A program made the translations under genes and the position numbers. The notes under the pieces were generated by a model. It did no database searches and was not told the DNA's origin. It saw only the letters and a program-made list of their open reading frames with translations. Shown in pieces: positions 7,643 through 16,620 of a DNA stretch of 34,306 nt (the first letter of the stretch is position 1; the number at the start of each line of letters is the position of its first letter). Source of the stretch: Marinibacterium sp. (GTDB lineage Bacteria > Pseudomonadota > Alphaproteobacteria > Rhodobacterales > Rhodobacteraceae). The DNA is taken from NCBI GenBank assembly GCA_017643305.1, contig JAEPNQ010000041.1, positions 1 to 34,306 on the forward strand, written 5' to 3'.

Positions 7643-9282
7643 AGCTCACCAGCGGCAAATACGCGGCCACCCTGTACGGTCCCCCAGACCGGAATGTCCT
7701 TGAGCGCCATTACGTCAACCACCATTGGATCCTCATCAAGAACGGCAAAGTCAGCTTGTTTGCCGACTTCGATGGACCCGACCTCACCATCCATATGCAA
7801 CGTGTAGGCCGCGCCCAGCGTGATCGCGTGCAAGGCCGCTGCCATATCGATCTTTTCACCTTCGCCCTGGGTTCTGCCGGAGGCGGTGATGCGGTTGACC
7901 GCGCACCAAGCGGTAAAGAGCGGTCCCAGCGGGGTCACCGGCGCGTCGGAATGTATGGTCATCGGCACGCCCGTGTCCAAAGCCGTGCGGCAGGCATTCA
8001 TACGCTCGGCCCGTTCCGGTCCAACGGTCAGGCGGTAATGTTCATCGCCCCAGTAGAAATGATGGTTCGCAAAGAGGTTCACGCACATTTCGAGCGCCTT
8101 CATCTTGCGGAACTGCGCGGCATCGGCCAGCTGGCAATGCTGGAGGGTAAAGCGGTGATCTGGGCTGGGATGCGCACGGAGCGCGGGTTCCAACATGTCC
8201 AGCGCCATCTGCGTCGCCTGATCGCCATTGGTGTGCGTGTGGACCTGGACGCCAGCCTTCAGCGCGAGATGATAGAGTTCGGACATCTGGTCCGGTGCCG
8301 TGTACCACAGCCCGTTCGGCGCCCCGTTGTGGTAACCCGGCCAGCGCATCCGCGCCGAAAACCCTTGGATCGAGCCATCGGCCACCGCCTTGATCCGCCC
8401 CAGCCGCAGCCGGTCGGTGGATTTCTTGCCCAGCGCCTGAGCGTATTCGACGACATCCTTTGCGCTCATCCCGAAAAAAATGCGCAGCGGCACAAGTCGG
8501 GCTGGAAACCGGTCTTCGGATGTAACCTTGAGCATCATCGCAACGCTTTCATCAGTCAGACGCGCGGCCAGATCGGTACAGGTGGTGACCCCGGCCCGCA
8601 CACAGAGCTTGGCATAGTCCCTCAACCCCTGTTCGTCGCAGTCCGTCATCGCACGATCAAAGCCCACATGCGGGCCCACTGGGCTCATCGCGTCCATGCC
8701 GTAGATTTCGCCCGTGGACAGACCATCTTCGGCTAGCGGGATACCATCATGGTTGACCCCAGGCTTGAGCAGGCCCGAAACCTCTAGCGCCTTGGTGTTC
8801 ACGTTCAGGATATGACCCGAAGCATGCAGCACCCCTATGGGTCGGGTCGTCGACACCTTGTCGAGATCATGCCGCGAAACTCGCTGGTTATTCATGTAAA
8901 TCGGGTCCAGACCCCAACCCGACAGCGCCGCATCCGGATCGGTCATCTGTGCTTCGGTCTCTTTCAGTCTCTCGATGACACTGTCGATGGATTTCAACCC
9001 GGCCCATGTCTTGCCATCCGGGTCACGCCGGTCGAACCACCCGACATAAGTTTTGCGCCACAATGTCCCTTCCATCGTGTGTGCGTGTCCCTCGACAAAA
9101 CCAGGCATCAGAACCTTGTCAGAGAAACGGTCGTCCAGCGTGTAGGTGCCCCAAGGTTCCAGATCAGAAAGCACCCCCGCGCCCAAAATCCGTCCATCGC
9201 GCACAGCGACATGTGTCACTTCGGGCTGGTTCGGGTTCATCGTCAGGATTTTCTTGGCAACGTAAATTGTGGTCTCGGTCAT
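7639..9282 (-). CDS. metal-dependent amidohydrolase (Amidohydro_3, YtcJ-like)
   Basis: A 547-residue TIM-barrel amidohydrolase expected to hydrolyse C-N bonds of amides or formamide-type substrates. Metal and catalytic landmarks: HAH in GFVEGHAH (His66, His68), Lys298 region in RIKAVADGSIQG, HTHTNGDQA (His348, His350), HCQ (His382) and HSDAPVTP (His444, Asp446). The N-terminal (residues 1-60) and C-terminal (GEVGSIEVGKQADFAVLDEDP) parts form the usual beta sandwich. Length is typical (~540). No signal peptide is seen, so it is cytosolic. It is the first gene of a two-gene operon with the G3E GTPase and is divergent from a LysR regulator across 106 bp, which is probably its regulator. Together with the Dpp importer beyond the regulator this suggests uptake and hydrolysis of an amide or peptide-like compound. 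Substrate unknown. Confidence 0.9.
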   Translation of the reverse strand: MTETTIYVAKKILTMNPNQPEVTHVAVRDGRILGAGVLSDLEPWGTYTLDDRFSDKVLMPGFVEGHAHTMEGTLWRKTYVGWFDRRDPDGKTWAGLKSIDSVIERLKETEAQMTDPDAALSGWGLDPIYMNNQRVSRHDLDKVSTTRPIGVLHASGHILNVNTKALEVSGLLKPGVNHDGIPLAEDGLSTGEIYGMDAMSPVGPHVGFDRAMTDCDEQGLRDYAKLCVRAGVTTCTDLAARLTDESVAMMLKVTSEDRFPARLVPLRIFFGMSAKDVVEYAQALGKKSTDRLRLGRIKAVADGSIQGFSARMRWPGYHNGAPNGLWYTAPDQMSELYHLALKAGVQVHTHTNGDQATQMALDMLEPALRAHPSPDHRFTLQHCQLADAAQFRKMKALEMCVNLFANHHFYWGDEHYRLTVGPERAERMNACRTALDTGVPMTIHSDAPVTPLGPLFTAWCAVNRITASGRTQGEGEKIDMAAALHAITLGAAYTLHMDGEVGSIEVGKQADFAVLDEDPMVVDVMALKDIPVWGTVQGGRVFAAGEL

Positions 9283-9388
9283 GGTGACTCCAGGTCGGGC
9301 GGATGCATCGATGCGAGCCTAAGTTGCTTTCATTTTTCTGAATAATGGATTTATCTGTCTAATAAGGCCGATTTTTTGGTGAAATGGT

Positions 9389-10315
9389 TTGAACTTCACA
9401 CTTAAACAACTCCGATACGTGGAAACCGCAGGGCGGTTGGGCTCAATTTCCAAGGCTGCGGCCGAGCTGAGCATTTCCCAATCCTCGATCACCGCGGCGA
9501 TTGATGCGTTGGAACAATCGTTGGATTTCGACATATTCGTAAGGACGCCAGCCAAGGGCATTCAAGCCACCCCCGCAGGGCTGGAAGCCCTGCAACTCGT
9601 GCGCAGCTTTATTGACCAGTCCCGACATTTCGAAGCCGAGGTGCAATCTGTCGGCGGCGATGCAACCGGACTGGTGCGGATTGGCTGCTATGCCACTGCG
9701 GCGCCATCTTTTCTGCCACCAGTCCTCAAGGCGATCACCGAAGAATTTCCAGGCATCTCCATCAAGTTGCTCGAGGGACATATGGGGCGCATGGTCGAAT
9801 TTCTTGAAGAAGGCGAGGCAGATCTTGCCTTTACATACGATGCAGCCCTCGACACCCGGCACGAATTCCTGCCGCTCTTTGAAGCACCGTTTTTCGCGTT
9901 GTTTCCCGCAACAGACCCAATGGGCCATCAAAGCAGTGTAAGCCTCGATGAACTGTCCAAACGACCGATGGTGTTGCTCGATCTGCCGTTAGTCCGTGAT
10001 GTCTTTGTCGATCTGTTCGATTCCGCCGGCCTGACGTGCAACATCGCCCATACCAGCCGGTCTTCGGAAATCTGCCGGACATTGGTCGCCGGCGGGTTTG
10101 GCTATTGTTTGCTGAACATCCTGCCACCGGACTACCGCGAAATCGACACGCCGCTTCGGGCTGTACCACTTTCGGGGGGTATACCGGGACCTGTTTTCGG
10201 AATTGCCACCCTGGCTAGCGTTCGGCAGCCCAAGACTGTCCGCGCTTTCTTGGAAAGTTGTCTGACACTCAAGGAAAAACACGCATTTGACCACATCACG
10301 GTTCAGTGGCCTTAA
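9389..10315 (+). CDS. LysR-family transcriptional regulator
   Basis: A 308-residue LysR-type regulator. The N-terminal winged helix-turn-helix covers residues 1-60 (LKQLRYVETAGRLGSISKAA, then SISQSSITAAIDALE), followed by a linker helix and a periplasmic-binding-like effector domain from about residue 90 (GLVRIGCYATAAPSFLPPVL). The start is a TTG at 9389; the protein then begins MNFTLKQLRY exactly as the family does, while the nearby ATG 9384 is out of frame and stops at once. It lies between the divergent amidohydrolase operon and the co-directional Dpp importer, and by the usual LysR pattern it may control both. The 106 bp divergent region contains AT-rich sequence around 9345-9375 but no box I would commit to. 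Confidence 0.93.
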   Translation: MNFTLKQLRYVETAGRLGSISKAAAELSISQSSITAAIDALEQSLDFDIFVRTPAKGIQATPAGLEALQLVRSFIDQSRHFEAEVQSVGGDATGLVRIGCYATAAPSFLPPVLKAITEEFPGISIKLLEGHMGRMVEFLEEGEADLAFTYDAALDTRHEFLPLFEAPFFALFPATDPMGHQSSVSLDELSKRPMVLLDLPLVRDVFVDLFDSAGLTCNIAHTSRSSEICRTLVAGGFGYCLLNILPPDYREIDTPLRAVPLSGGIPGPVFGIATLASVRQPKTVRAFLESCLTLKEKHAFDHITVQWP

Positions 10316-10318
10316 AGT

Positions 10319-10347
10319 CCAATTCTTCAGCTTTTTAGTGGAATTGG
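10319..10347. promoter_or_regulatory. inverted repeat before importer operon
   Basis: CCAATTC (10319-10325) and GAATTGG (10341-10347) form a perfect 7 bp inverted repeat with a 15 nt T-rich spacer, right after the LysR stop codon and 91 bp before the SBP start. It could be a LysR operator for the importer or a weak terminator for the regulator gene. There is no T-run after the second arm, which favours the operator reading slightly. Confidence 0.4.
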
Positions 10348-10438
10348 GTTCATTAATTCTGTTTTCTGAAGGAAAGCCCTTGGGCTACGCTCCGAGTCAT
10401 TCGACAAGAATAACCATGTCCAAAGGGGAGAAATACTC

Positions 10439-12016
10439 GTGATACACAACATCAAGGGGCTCGTCGCAACCGCGGTGATGGCCTCCGTTCTGGCGGCCGG
10501 GTCCGTCACGGCGGAAGAACCGACACAGGGCGGCACGCTGGTGACTGTTCTGGGGTCGAACGTGCGCAACCTGAACTCGGCAGTACAATCAGGTATCGTC
10601 ACCGGTTTTCCAGGCGCGCAGCTTTTTGCTTCGCCCCTGCGCTATGATGAAAACTGGGATCCGCAGCCCTATCTGGCCGAAAGCTGGGAAGTCAGCGAAG
10701 ATGGCCTTTCAGTCACTCTGAACCTCGTCAAGAACGCCAAGTTCCATGATGGCACGCCTCTCACCTCCAAAGACGTTGCGTTCTCAGTTGACGTAATCAA
10801 GGCGAACCACCCGTTCAAATCGATGTTTGCACCCGTGGAAACCGTCGAAACGCCTGACGATCACACCGCGATCCTGAAGCTGAGCAAACCGCACCCGGCG
10901 CTGATGCTGGCTATGTCCGGACAGCTGATGTCGATCATCCCGCAGCATATCTATGGCGATGTGGCGATCAACGAGGTCAAGACGCACCCGCGCAACAACG
11001 AAGGCACCGTCGGTTCCGGCCCGTTCAAGCTGGTTGAATACAAGTCCGGCGAACATGTCATTCTGGAGCGGTTCGACGACTTCTTCATCGATGGGCGTCC
11101 GTATCTGGACAAAATCGTGATGCGCATCATCACCGACCCTGCGGCGCGTGCCATCGCCTACGAAAACGGCGAAGTGCATTTTGGTGCATTCGAATCTCTG
11201 CCGCGTATCGTCAATCGACTGAAAAAGGTCGACAGCCTGACCGTGACGCCCAATGGCTATGGCGCCATCGGCCCGCTCGACTGGCTGGCGATGAACACAC
11301 AGAAAGGCCCGCTGGCCGATGTGCGTGTGCGCAAGGCGATTGCCTATGCCGTCGACAAGAACTTCGTGCAAAACGCGCTGATGCAGGGCACCGCCGCCGA
11401 CAGCCGGACCGGTATCCACCCCGATAGCCCGTTCTACAACGGGGATGTCGAAACCTATGATGTGGATCTCGACAAGGCCAATGCGCTGCTGGATGAAGCG
11501 GGCTATGCGATGGACGGCGACAGCCGGTTTAGCCTGACCATCGATTTCGGCTGGCCAGGCGTGAAGCCGCAGGTCGAATACGTCAAGGCCGCGCTGAAAA
11601 AGGTCGGTATTGATGTCGAAGTGCGCGCCAGCGCGGATTTCCCAACCTGGGCCAAGCGCATGGGCGAAATGGATTTCGACCTGAGCTGGGATACCGTGTT
11701 CAACTGGGGTGACCCGGTGATCGGCGTACACCGCACCTATGACTCCACCAATATCGGCAAAGGCGTCTGGTCGAACACGCAAGGGTATTCCAACGCCCGC
11801 GTGGACGAACTGATGGCGATGGCGGCAGTCGAAAGCGACGCGGAAAAGCGCAAGGCGCTTTATGCCGAATTCCAGCAGATCATCGCTGACGAGCTGCCGG
11901 TTTATCATGTCAACACACTGCCCTATCACACGGTCTATTCCGACAGAATCGGCAATCCGCCAATCGGTATTTGGGGCACGTCGACACCCATCGATATGAT
12001 GTACCTGAAACAGTGA
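10439..12016 (+). CDS. ABC transporter substrate-binding protein (SBP_bac_5, DppA/OppA type)
   Basis: A 525-residue periplasmic solute-binding protein of the peptide/opine/nickel family. A signal peptide covers residues 1-25 with likely cleavage after VTA-E; no lipobox Cys is present. The family fold is seen in FASPLRYDENWDPQPYLAESW, the KFHDGTPLTSKDVAFS segment, GSGPFKL, and the DVRVRKAIAYAVD helix. Translation starts at GTG 10439 behind AAGGGGAGA. It is the first gene of a five-gene importer and is separated from the permeases by a strong hairpin, the usual arrangement for over-expressing the binding protein. Substrate could be di/oligopeptide or another amide-containing compound; the neighbouring amidohydrolase and former hydantoinase favour the latter, by inference only. 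Confidence 0.93.
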   Translation: MIHNIKGLVATAVMASVLAAGSVTAEEPTQGGTLVTVLGSNVRNLNSAVQSGIVTGFPGAQLFASPLRYDENWDPQPYLAESWEVSEDGLSVTLNLVKNAKFHDGTPLTSKDVAFSVDVIKANHPFKSMFAPVETVETPDDHTAILKLSKPHPALMLAMSGQLMSIIPQHIYGDVAINEVKTHPRNNEGTVGSGPFKLVEYKSGEHVILERFDDFFIDGRPYLDKIVMRIITDPAARAIAYENGEVHFGAFESLPRIVNRLKKVDSLTVTPNGYGAIGPLDWLAMNTQKGPLADVRVRKAIAYAVDKNFVQNALMQGTAADSRTGIHPDSPFYNGDVETYDVDLDKANALLDEAGYAMDGDSRFSLTIDFGWPGVKPQVEYVKAALKKVGIDVEVRASADFPTWAKRMGEMDFDLSWDTVFNWGDPVIGVHRTYDSTNIGKGVWSNTQGYSNARVDELMAMAAVESDAEKRKALYAEFQQIIADELPVYHVNTLPYHTVYSDRIGNPPIGIWGTSTPIDMMYLKQ

Positions 12017-12030
12017 TCAATTGATCTTTG

Positions 12031-12060
12031 CCCCGCGGCGGTCCGCCGCCGCGGGGTCTT
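12031..12060 (+). terminator. intercistronic GC hairpin after SBP gene
   Basis: A perfect 11 bp stem, CCCCGCGGCGG (12031-12041) with CCGCCGCGGGG (12046-12056), closes a TCCG tetraloop and is followed only by TCTT. It lies 14 bp after the SBP stop and before the permease start. With no long T-run it is best read as a partial terminator or mRNA 3'-end stabiliser that keeps SBP mRNA above permease mRNA. Confidence 0.8.
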
Positions 12061-12078
12061 GCCAGAGGCGACCCTTCC

Positions 12079-13056
12079 TTGACCTTCATTAATACATTCG
12101 CGACCCGCGTGTTCTATGCCATCATTCTGTTGATGGCGGTGCTGGTGCTGAATTTCAGCCTGATGCATATGGCACCCGGCGACGTGGCCGATACGATCGC
12201 ACAGTCGATGGGTGGTGCCGACAAGGAGGTGCTTGACGCGATCCGCACCGACTATGGTCTGGACCAGCCGTTTTTGGTGCAACTTGGTCGCTACATGGGC
12301 AATGTGGCGCAATTCGACCTCGGACATTCCTTCTTTTTCAATCAGCCGGTTACGCAGTTGATCCTGGAACGGCTGCCCGCGACGCTCCTGCTGGTGATCT
12401 CTGCGCAGTTGCTGGCGCTCTTCGTCGGCGTCGTGCTGGGCGTTTATTCCGCCCGCAAGCCCAACGGAATTGTAAGCCATTTCGTTACGTTCTTTGCACT
12501 TTTCGGCTACTCTGCGCCGGTGTTCTGGACAGGCATCCTGCTCCTGATTTCGTTTTCATTGATGATCCCGATCTTACCGGTGGCAGGCATGCGCGATGTC
12601 ACCATCGAAGGCAACTTCTGGGTTCATTTCATCGATGTTGCCCGCCATCTGGTGCTGCCGATGATTACGCTCGCATCGATCTTCCTCGCGCTCTATTCGC
12701 GCCTGTCGCGGGCCACAATGATGGAAACATTGGGCTCTGACTATGTGCGTACGGCCAAGGCCAAGGGGCTGAGCGAACGGCAGGTGGTCTATAAACACGC
12801 GCTGAAAAATTCGCTGTCGCCAGTGATTACGTTGGCAGGTTTGCAGTTTTCTGCTGTTGTCTCGGGCGCGGTGCTTGTCGAAACCGTATTCAGCTGGCCA
12901 GGTCTTGGCACGCTGGCCTTCCAGTCGATCATCGCGCGGGATACGCCGACGATCCTGGGCATCCTGTTTTTCTCAGCCCTTGTGGTGATTGTCGGCAACC
13001 TTCTGACCGACCTCGCGCTAAGGCTCGTGGACCCCCGCGTGGGAGGCAAAGGATGA
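12079..13056 (+). CDS. ABC transporter permease (DppB type)
   Basis: Inner-membrane permease of 325 residues, one half of the channel of the importer. A first membrane segment is at residues 9-29 (VFYAIILLMAVLVLNFSLMH), followed by the family segment MAPGD and a periplasmic loop, then five more hydrophobic segments. The EAA-like cytoplasmic loop with DYVRTAKAKGLSERQVVYKHALKNS contacts the ATPases. The start is TTG 12079 with AGAGG at 12064-12068; the open frame extends back to 12028 but only through the GC hairpin, which is not coding-like. It overlaps the next permease by 4 nt (ATGA). Confidence 0.92.
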   Translation: MTFINTFATRVFYAIILLMAVLVLNFSLMHMAPGDVADTIAQSMGGADKEVLDAIRTDYGLDQPFLVQLGRYMGNVAQFDLGHSFFFNQPVTQLILERLPATLLLVISAQLLALFVGVVLGVYSARKPNGIVSHFVTFFALFGYSAPVFWTGILLLISFSLMIPILPVAGMRDVTIEGNFWVHFIDVARHLVLPMITLASIFLALYSRLSRATMMETLGSDYVRTAKAKGLSERQVVYKHALKNSLSPVITLAGLQFSAVVSGAVLVETVFSWPGLGTLAFQSIIARDTPTILGILFFSALVVIVGNLLTDLALRLVDPRVGGKG

Positions 13057-13937
13057 GCCAGCAACCACCCCCCATCGAAGAACAGATCGAACAGGCGCGG
13101 TCACCGCTATCTGAGGCGTGGGAGATGTTCCGCCGCAATCATGCCGCCGTGGCTGCGCTGGTTGTGCTGGGGTTGATTGTGATCGGTGCCATCATCGGCC
13201 CGTTCCTGTACCCCACCGACCCGTTCGAAATGGTCTGGGCACCGTTTTCACCCCCCGGCGCCGAAGGCTTCCTTTTGGGCACTGATTATCTGGGCCGCGA
13301 TCTCATGGCGATGATTATAAACGGGGCGCGGGTGTCCTTGATCATCGGACTGGCGGCTGCAGTGGTGTCGATCTTTATTGGTGTCACCATTGGCGCACTG
13401 GCAGGGTTCTATCGCGGTATCCTAGAAGAAATCCTTATGCGGATCACCGAGTTCTTTCAGGTGTTACCGACACTTTTGTTTTCCATGGTCATTGTCGCGC
13501 TCTTCGGTGCCAGCCTGCCGATGATCACGCTGGCGATCGGCATCGTAAGCTGGACAGCCGTCGCCCGGATCACCCGGGCGGAGTTCCTGCGCATCCGCGA
13601 GCTGGAATATGTCATGGCATCGCGCGCCTCAGGCGTACAGAATATGAAACTGATGTTTCGCGTGATCCTTCCCAACGCGCTGCCGCCGATCATTGTTCAA
13701 TCCGCGCTGATGGTGGGTTCGGCCATCCTATTCGAAGCGGGGCTGAGCTTCCTCGGATTGACCGACCCGAACGTTGTCAGCTGGGGCCAGATCATTGGTT
13801 CGAACCGGCAATACATCCTCGATGCCAGCTATACGGTAACGATCCCTGGCCTCGCGATCTTCGTCACCGTTCTGGCAATTTCGCTGGTGGGCGACGGGCT
13901 GAATGACGCGCTTAACCCGAAACTGAGGTCGCGCTGA
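13053..13937 (+). CDS. ABC transporter permease (DppC type)
   Basis: Inner-membrane permease of 294 residues and partner of the DppB-type protein. A cytoplasmic N-terminus with WEMFRRNHAAV precedes membrane segment 1 (AALVVLGLIVIGAIIGPFLY). The family signature LLGTDYLGRDLM follows, and the cytoplasmic coupling loop REFLRIRELEYVMASRASG-like region (AEFLRIRELEYVMASRA) precedes ILPNALPPIIV. Length is normal. The ATG overlaps the upstream stop by 4 nt and its own TGA overlaps the next ATG by 1 nt, so the permeases and ATPases are translationally coupled. Confidence 0.93.
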   Translation: MSQQPPPIEEQIEQARSPLSEAWEMFRRNHAAVAALVVLGLIVIGAIIGPFLYPTDPFEMVWAPFSPPGAEGFLLGTDYLGRDLMAMIINGARVSLIIGLAAAVVSIFIGVTIGALAGFYRGILEEILMRITEFFQVLPTLLFSMVIVALFGASLPMITLAIGIVSWTAVARITRAEFLRIRELEYVMASRASGVQNMKLMFRVILPNALPPIIVQSALMVGSAILFEAGLSFLGLTDPNVVSWGQIIGSNRQYILDASYTVTIPGLAIFVTVLAISLVGDGLNDALNPKLRSR

Positions 13938-14926
13938 TGACCACCCCGCTTCTGAAAGTCGAAAACCTGCGCATTGAGCTGACGACCCGAGACGGGGTCG
14001 CACCGGTGATTGATGATCTGTCATTCGAATTGGGACAGAACGAAAACATCAGTTTCGTCGGTGAAAGTGGCTGCGGCAAATCGATGACGGCGCTGGCGAT
14101 CATGGGGCTGCTGCCCGAAAAAATCGGCCGTATCGCCAGCGGATCGATCCTATTTGATGGTGAGGATCTGACCAAGGCTTCGCCCGCCCGCCTGCGTGCC
14201 ATCCGCGGCAACGAAATCTCCATGATCTTTCAGGAACCGATGACCTCGCTCAACCCGGTCTATACCGTTGGCGAACAGATTGCCGAGGTTATTCGTGAAC
14301 ACCAAGGGCTGGGGCGCAAAGCTGCCTGGGATATGGCGGCGGACCTGCTGGATGCGGTGCGCATTCCTAATGCGCGGGGGCGCGTCAGTGACTATCCTTT
14401 CCAGATGTCAGGGGGTCAGCGGCAGCGGGTGATGATCGCCATGGCGCTGGCCTGCCAGCCCAAGATCCTGATCGCGGATGAACCGACAACCGCGCTGGAT
14501 GTAACCGTTCAGGCACAAATTTTTGACCTTCTCAGGGACCTGCGCAAAGACACGGGAACATCGATCATCATGATCACCCATGACATGGGCGCAGTGGCGG
14601 AAATGGCGGAAAGGATGATCGTGATGTATGCCGGTCGCGGGGCCGAGATCGGGCCTGTGGAGCAGATAATCGAACACGCCCGCCATCCCTATACCAAGGG
14701 CCTGACTTCCTGTGTACCGCATATTGTCAGCCAACTGACCGAAGATCGCGCACGGCTGACCGAGGTGCCGGGGATTGTGCCGGGGCTGAAGGATTTCGGC
14801 AAAAACATGTGCCTTTTCGCATCCCGCTGTAATCACCGGACCGAAGAATGCCTGAGTGCCCGGCCACCGATGAAACCGTTCGAAAACGGCCAGATCGCTG
14901 CTTGCTGGCATGCGGAGGACGTGTGA
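13937..14926 (+). CDS. ABC transporter ATP-binding protein (DppD/OppD type)
   Basis: First of two ATPases of the importer, 329 residues. Walker A GESGCGKS (42-49), Q-loop [11 protein letters not shown] (97-107), signature MSGGQRQRV (157-165), Walker B ILIADEPT (177-184) and the switch His in MITHDMG are all present, so it should be catalytically competent. After about residue 260 it has the oligopeptide-type C-terminal extension with [14 protein letters not shown], whose cysteines bind an iron-sulfur cluster in some DppD/OppD proteins. It is coupled to both neighbours by 1 nt stop/start overlaps (TGATG). Confidence 0.95.
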   Translation: MTTPLLKVENLRIELTTRDGVAPVIDDLSFELGQNENISFVGESGCGKSMTALAIMGLLPEKIGRIASGSILFDGEDLTKASPARLRAIRGNEISMIFQEPMTSLNPVYTVGEQIAEVIREHQGLGRKAAWDMAADLLDAVRIPNARGRVSDYPFQMSGGQRQRVMIAMALACQPKILIADEPTTALDVTVQAQIFDLLRDLRKDTGTSIIMITHDMGAVAEMAERMIVMYAGRGAEIGPVEQIIEHARHPYTKGLTSCVPHIVSQLTEDRARLTEVPGIVPGLKDFGKNMCLFASRCNHRTEECLSARPPMKPFENGQIAACWHAEDV

Positions 14927-15933
14927 TGGCTGATACTCCAAACACCCCTCTGCTGACTGTCGACAAGCTGGGCGTGCGTTTCGCCGTCAAACGCGGTGGC
15001 GGCTGGGGCAAGCGCGCGTTTCTCTACGCGGTGGATGACGTTTCTTTCACCGTCAATCGCGGTGAAACGCTGGCCATTGTCGGCGAAAGTGGCTCGGGAA
15101 AAACCACCGCTGCGCTGGCCGTCGCCCGGCTGACTGCGGCCTATACCGGGTCGGTAAAGCTGGACGGGCAGGAATTGCTCGGGCTCGAAGGCGAAGAGCT
15201 CCGCCAAGCCCGTAACAAGGTCCAGTTCATTTTTCAGGACCCGTATTCCAGCCTGAACCCGCGCCAGCGTGCCGAAGACATTGTGCGCGAACCACTGGTC
15301 AGCCTCACTGACAAATCCGGGGCGGAGCAGCAACAAATCATCGATCGGCTCTTTGCCGAGGTTGGGCTGCGTCCGGAACAAAAGCGGCTGTTCCCGCACC
15401 AGTTCTCGGGTGGGCAGCGACAGCGGATCGGTATCGCCCGGGCACTGGCAACGCAGCCACAGCTGATCATCTGCGACGAACCCGTATCTGCATTGGACGT
15501 GGCGGTGCAGGCGCAGATCCTGAACTTGCTGCGCGATCTCCAGTCAGAATTAGGGCTGACCTACCTGTTCATCAGCCACGATCTGGGCGTCGTCCAACAC
15601 ATGTGCGATTCAATTGCCGTTATGTATATGGGCCGGATTGTGGAACATACCGACCGGCTGAGCCTGTTCAACAACCCCTTGCATCCCTACACCAAAGCAC
15701 TGCTCTCGGCCGTCCCTTCGGTGGACAAGAAGCGCCGCGCCGAAACCAAGCGCATCCTGATCCCGGGCGATCCACCAGACCCGGTGAACCTGCCGCCCGG
15801 TTGTCGGTTCGCGAACCGTTGCCCAGCCGCGACGGATGTGTGCCGCCAGTCGGAGCCACCACTAACGGACCACGGCGGCTACCATCGTGTTGCGTGTCAC
15901 CTGGTGAACGACAGCAAGACAGCAGCGATTTGA
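14926..15933 (+). CDS. ABC transporter ATP-binding protein (DppF/OppF type)
   Basis: Second ATPase of the importer, 335 residues. Walker A GESGSGKT (53-60), Q-loop IFQDPYSSLNPR (102-113), signature FSGGQRQRIG (160-169), Walker B LIICDEPVSALD (180-191) and switch segment FISHDLG are intact. The C-terminal oligopeptide/dipeptide extension PPGCRFANRCPAATDVC is present. The start ATG 14926 overlaps the DppD stop; the longer open frame to 14848 lies within that gene. It ends the operon; no strong terminator hairpin is evident in the next 40 bp. Confidence 0.95.
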   Translation: MADTPNTPLLTVDKLGVRFAVKRGGGWGKRAFLYAVDDVSFTVNRGETLAIVGESGSGKTTAALAVARLTAAYTGSVKLDGQELLGLEGEELRQARNKVQFIFQDPYSSLNPRQRAEDIVREPLVSLTDKSGAEQQQIIDRLFAEVGLRPEQKRLFPHQFSGGQRQRIGIARALATQPQLIICDEPVSALDVAVQAQILNLLRDLQSELGLTYLFISHDLGVVQHMCDSIAVMYMGRIVEHTDRLSLFNNPLHPYTKALLSAVPSVDKKRRAETKRILIPGDPPDPVNLPPGCRFANRCPAATDVCRQSEPPLTDHGGYHRVACHLVNDSKTAAI

Positions 15934-15967
15934 ACTGTCGTCACATGGGACGGGCTCCGCGTATGAT

Positions 15968-16620
15968 ACGTTGCATAGACCCTGCGCCGCTTCATACCCG
16001 CTGGCAATTCCGTCTTCGTGGTAGCCCAGGCGCATCCACGTACCGCGGAAACATGTGTTCGCGGTCCATTTGATGCACGAATGACCGCTCTCGCCGCAAC
16101 AGATTGGTGGTCATAAACAGTGTGGCGAAAGACGCTTTGATCATAGACAAATGCTTCGGCCATCGTTCGCGCCGGGTTGAGTATTGCGAAAAGCAGCATC
16201 CGCCGAAATCAATGCTTGAAGGGCGTTCAGCCAATAGGTGGCCGACGGCGGCACATCTGACGCGCGCATCTTTCCGATATGGTTTCAAGCCGCCCAAAAA
16301 GCCTGTCGTCTGGGCACGGAGTGGCAGTCAGCGCGCAACACACGCGTGTTAGGGTGAAACCGGATCGCACCTAGGAACTGGTTTTCCTGATTGGATGGGT
16401 CAGCGAGCAAGCTAAGCACATGATCTGCATGACCGGCCAAGACGATGCCATCAAATCCTTGCCAGTCCCCTTCTACTTTCAGCGCAACGCCCCCTTCTCA
16501 CGGGTCAAGGCCGAGACTTTGCATTCAAGCTGAACATTTGTGCCACGCTTTAACAGGACCTTATCAAGCTTTTCGATATAAAAGATGGACCCGCCCGCAA
16601 CAGAGAACCATTTCAGATGC
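15968..16620 (-). pseudogene. shattered FAD-dependent amine-oxidase-like protein (COG2907 type)
   Basis: On the minus strand, successive fragments in different frames reconstruct the C-terminal two thirds of an NAD/FAD-binding amine-oxidase-like protein. In order: VAGGSIFYIEKLDKVL and RGTNVQLECKVSALTREKG (about 16610-16495), FDGIVLAGHADHVLSLLAD and LGAIRFHPNTRVLRADC (about 16460-16325), SATYWLNALQ (about 16240), LNPARTMAEAF with FVYDQSVFRHTVYD (about 16190-16110), and WMRLGYHEDGIASGYEAA (about 16040-15985). The order and spacing match the family (EGGSRxYV, ATHADQALALL, GAIRYxxNxAVLHTD, SxTYWMNxLQ, TLNPxR, GYGFHEDGLxSG). At least three frameshifts break it. The N-terminal FAD-binding half is not found. 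It does not belong to the ABC operon. Confidence 0.8.

Noticed and set aside
7756-8736. A 326-codon plus-strand open frame inside the amidohydrolase gene
   Set aside because: Antisense shadow; the minus-strand frame carries all the amidohydrolase metal motifs.
9283-9388. Possible LysR box in the divergent region between amidohydrolase and lysR
   Set aside because: AT-rich sequence is present but no clear T-N11-A dyad stands out, so I do not list a site.
10784-11929. A 381-codon open frame on the minus strand inside the SBP gene
   Set aside because: It is fully antisense to a clear SBP_bac_5 gene, has no family features, and is expected from the codon bias of a GC-rich gene.
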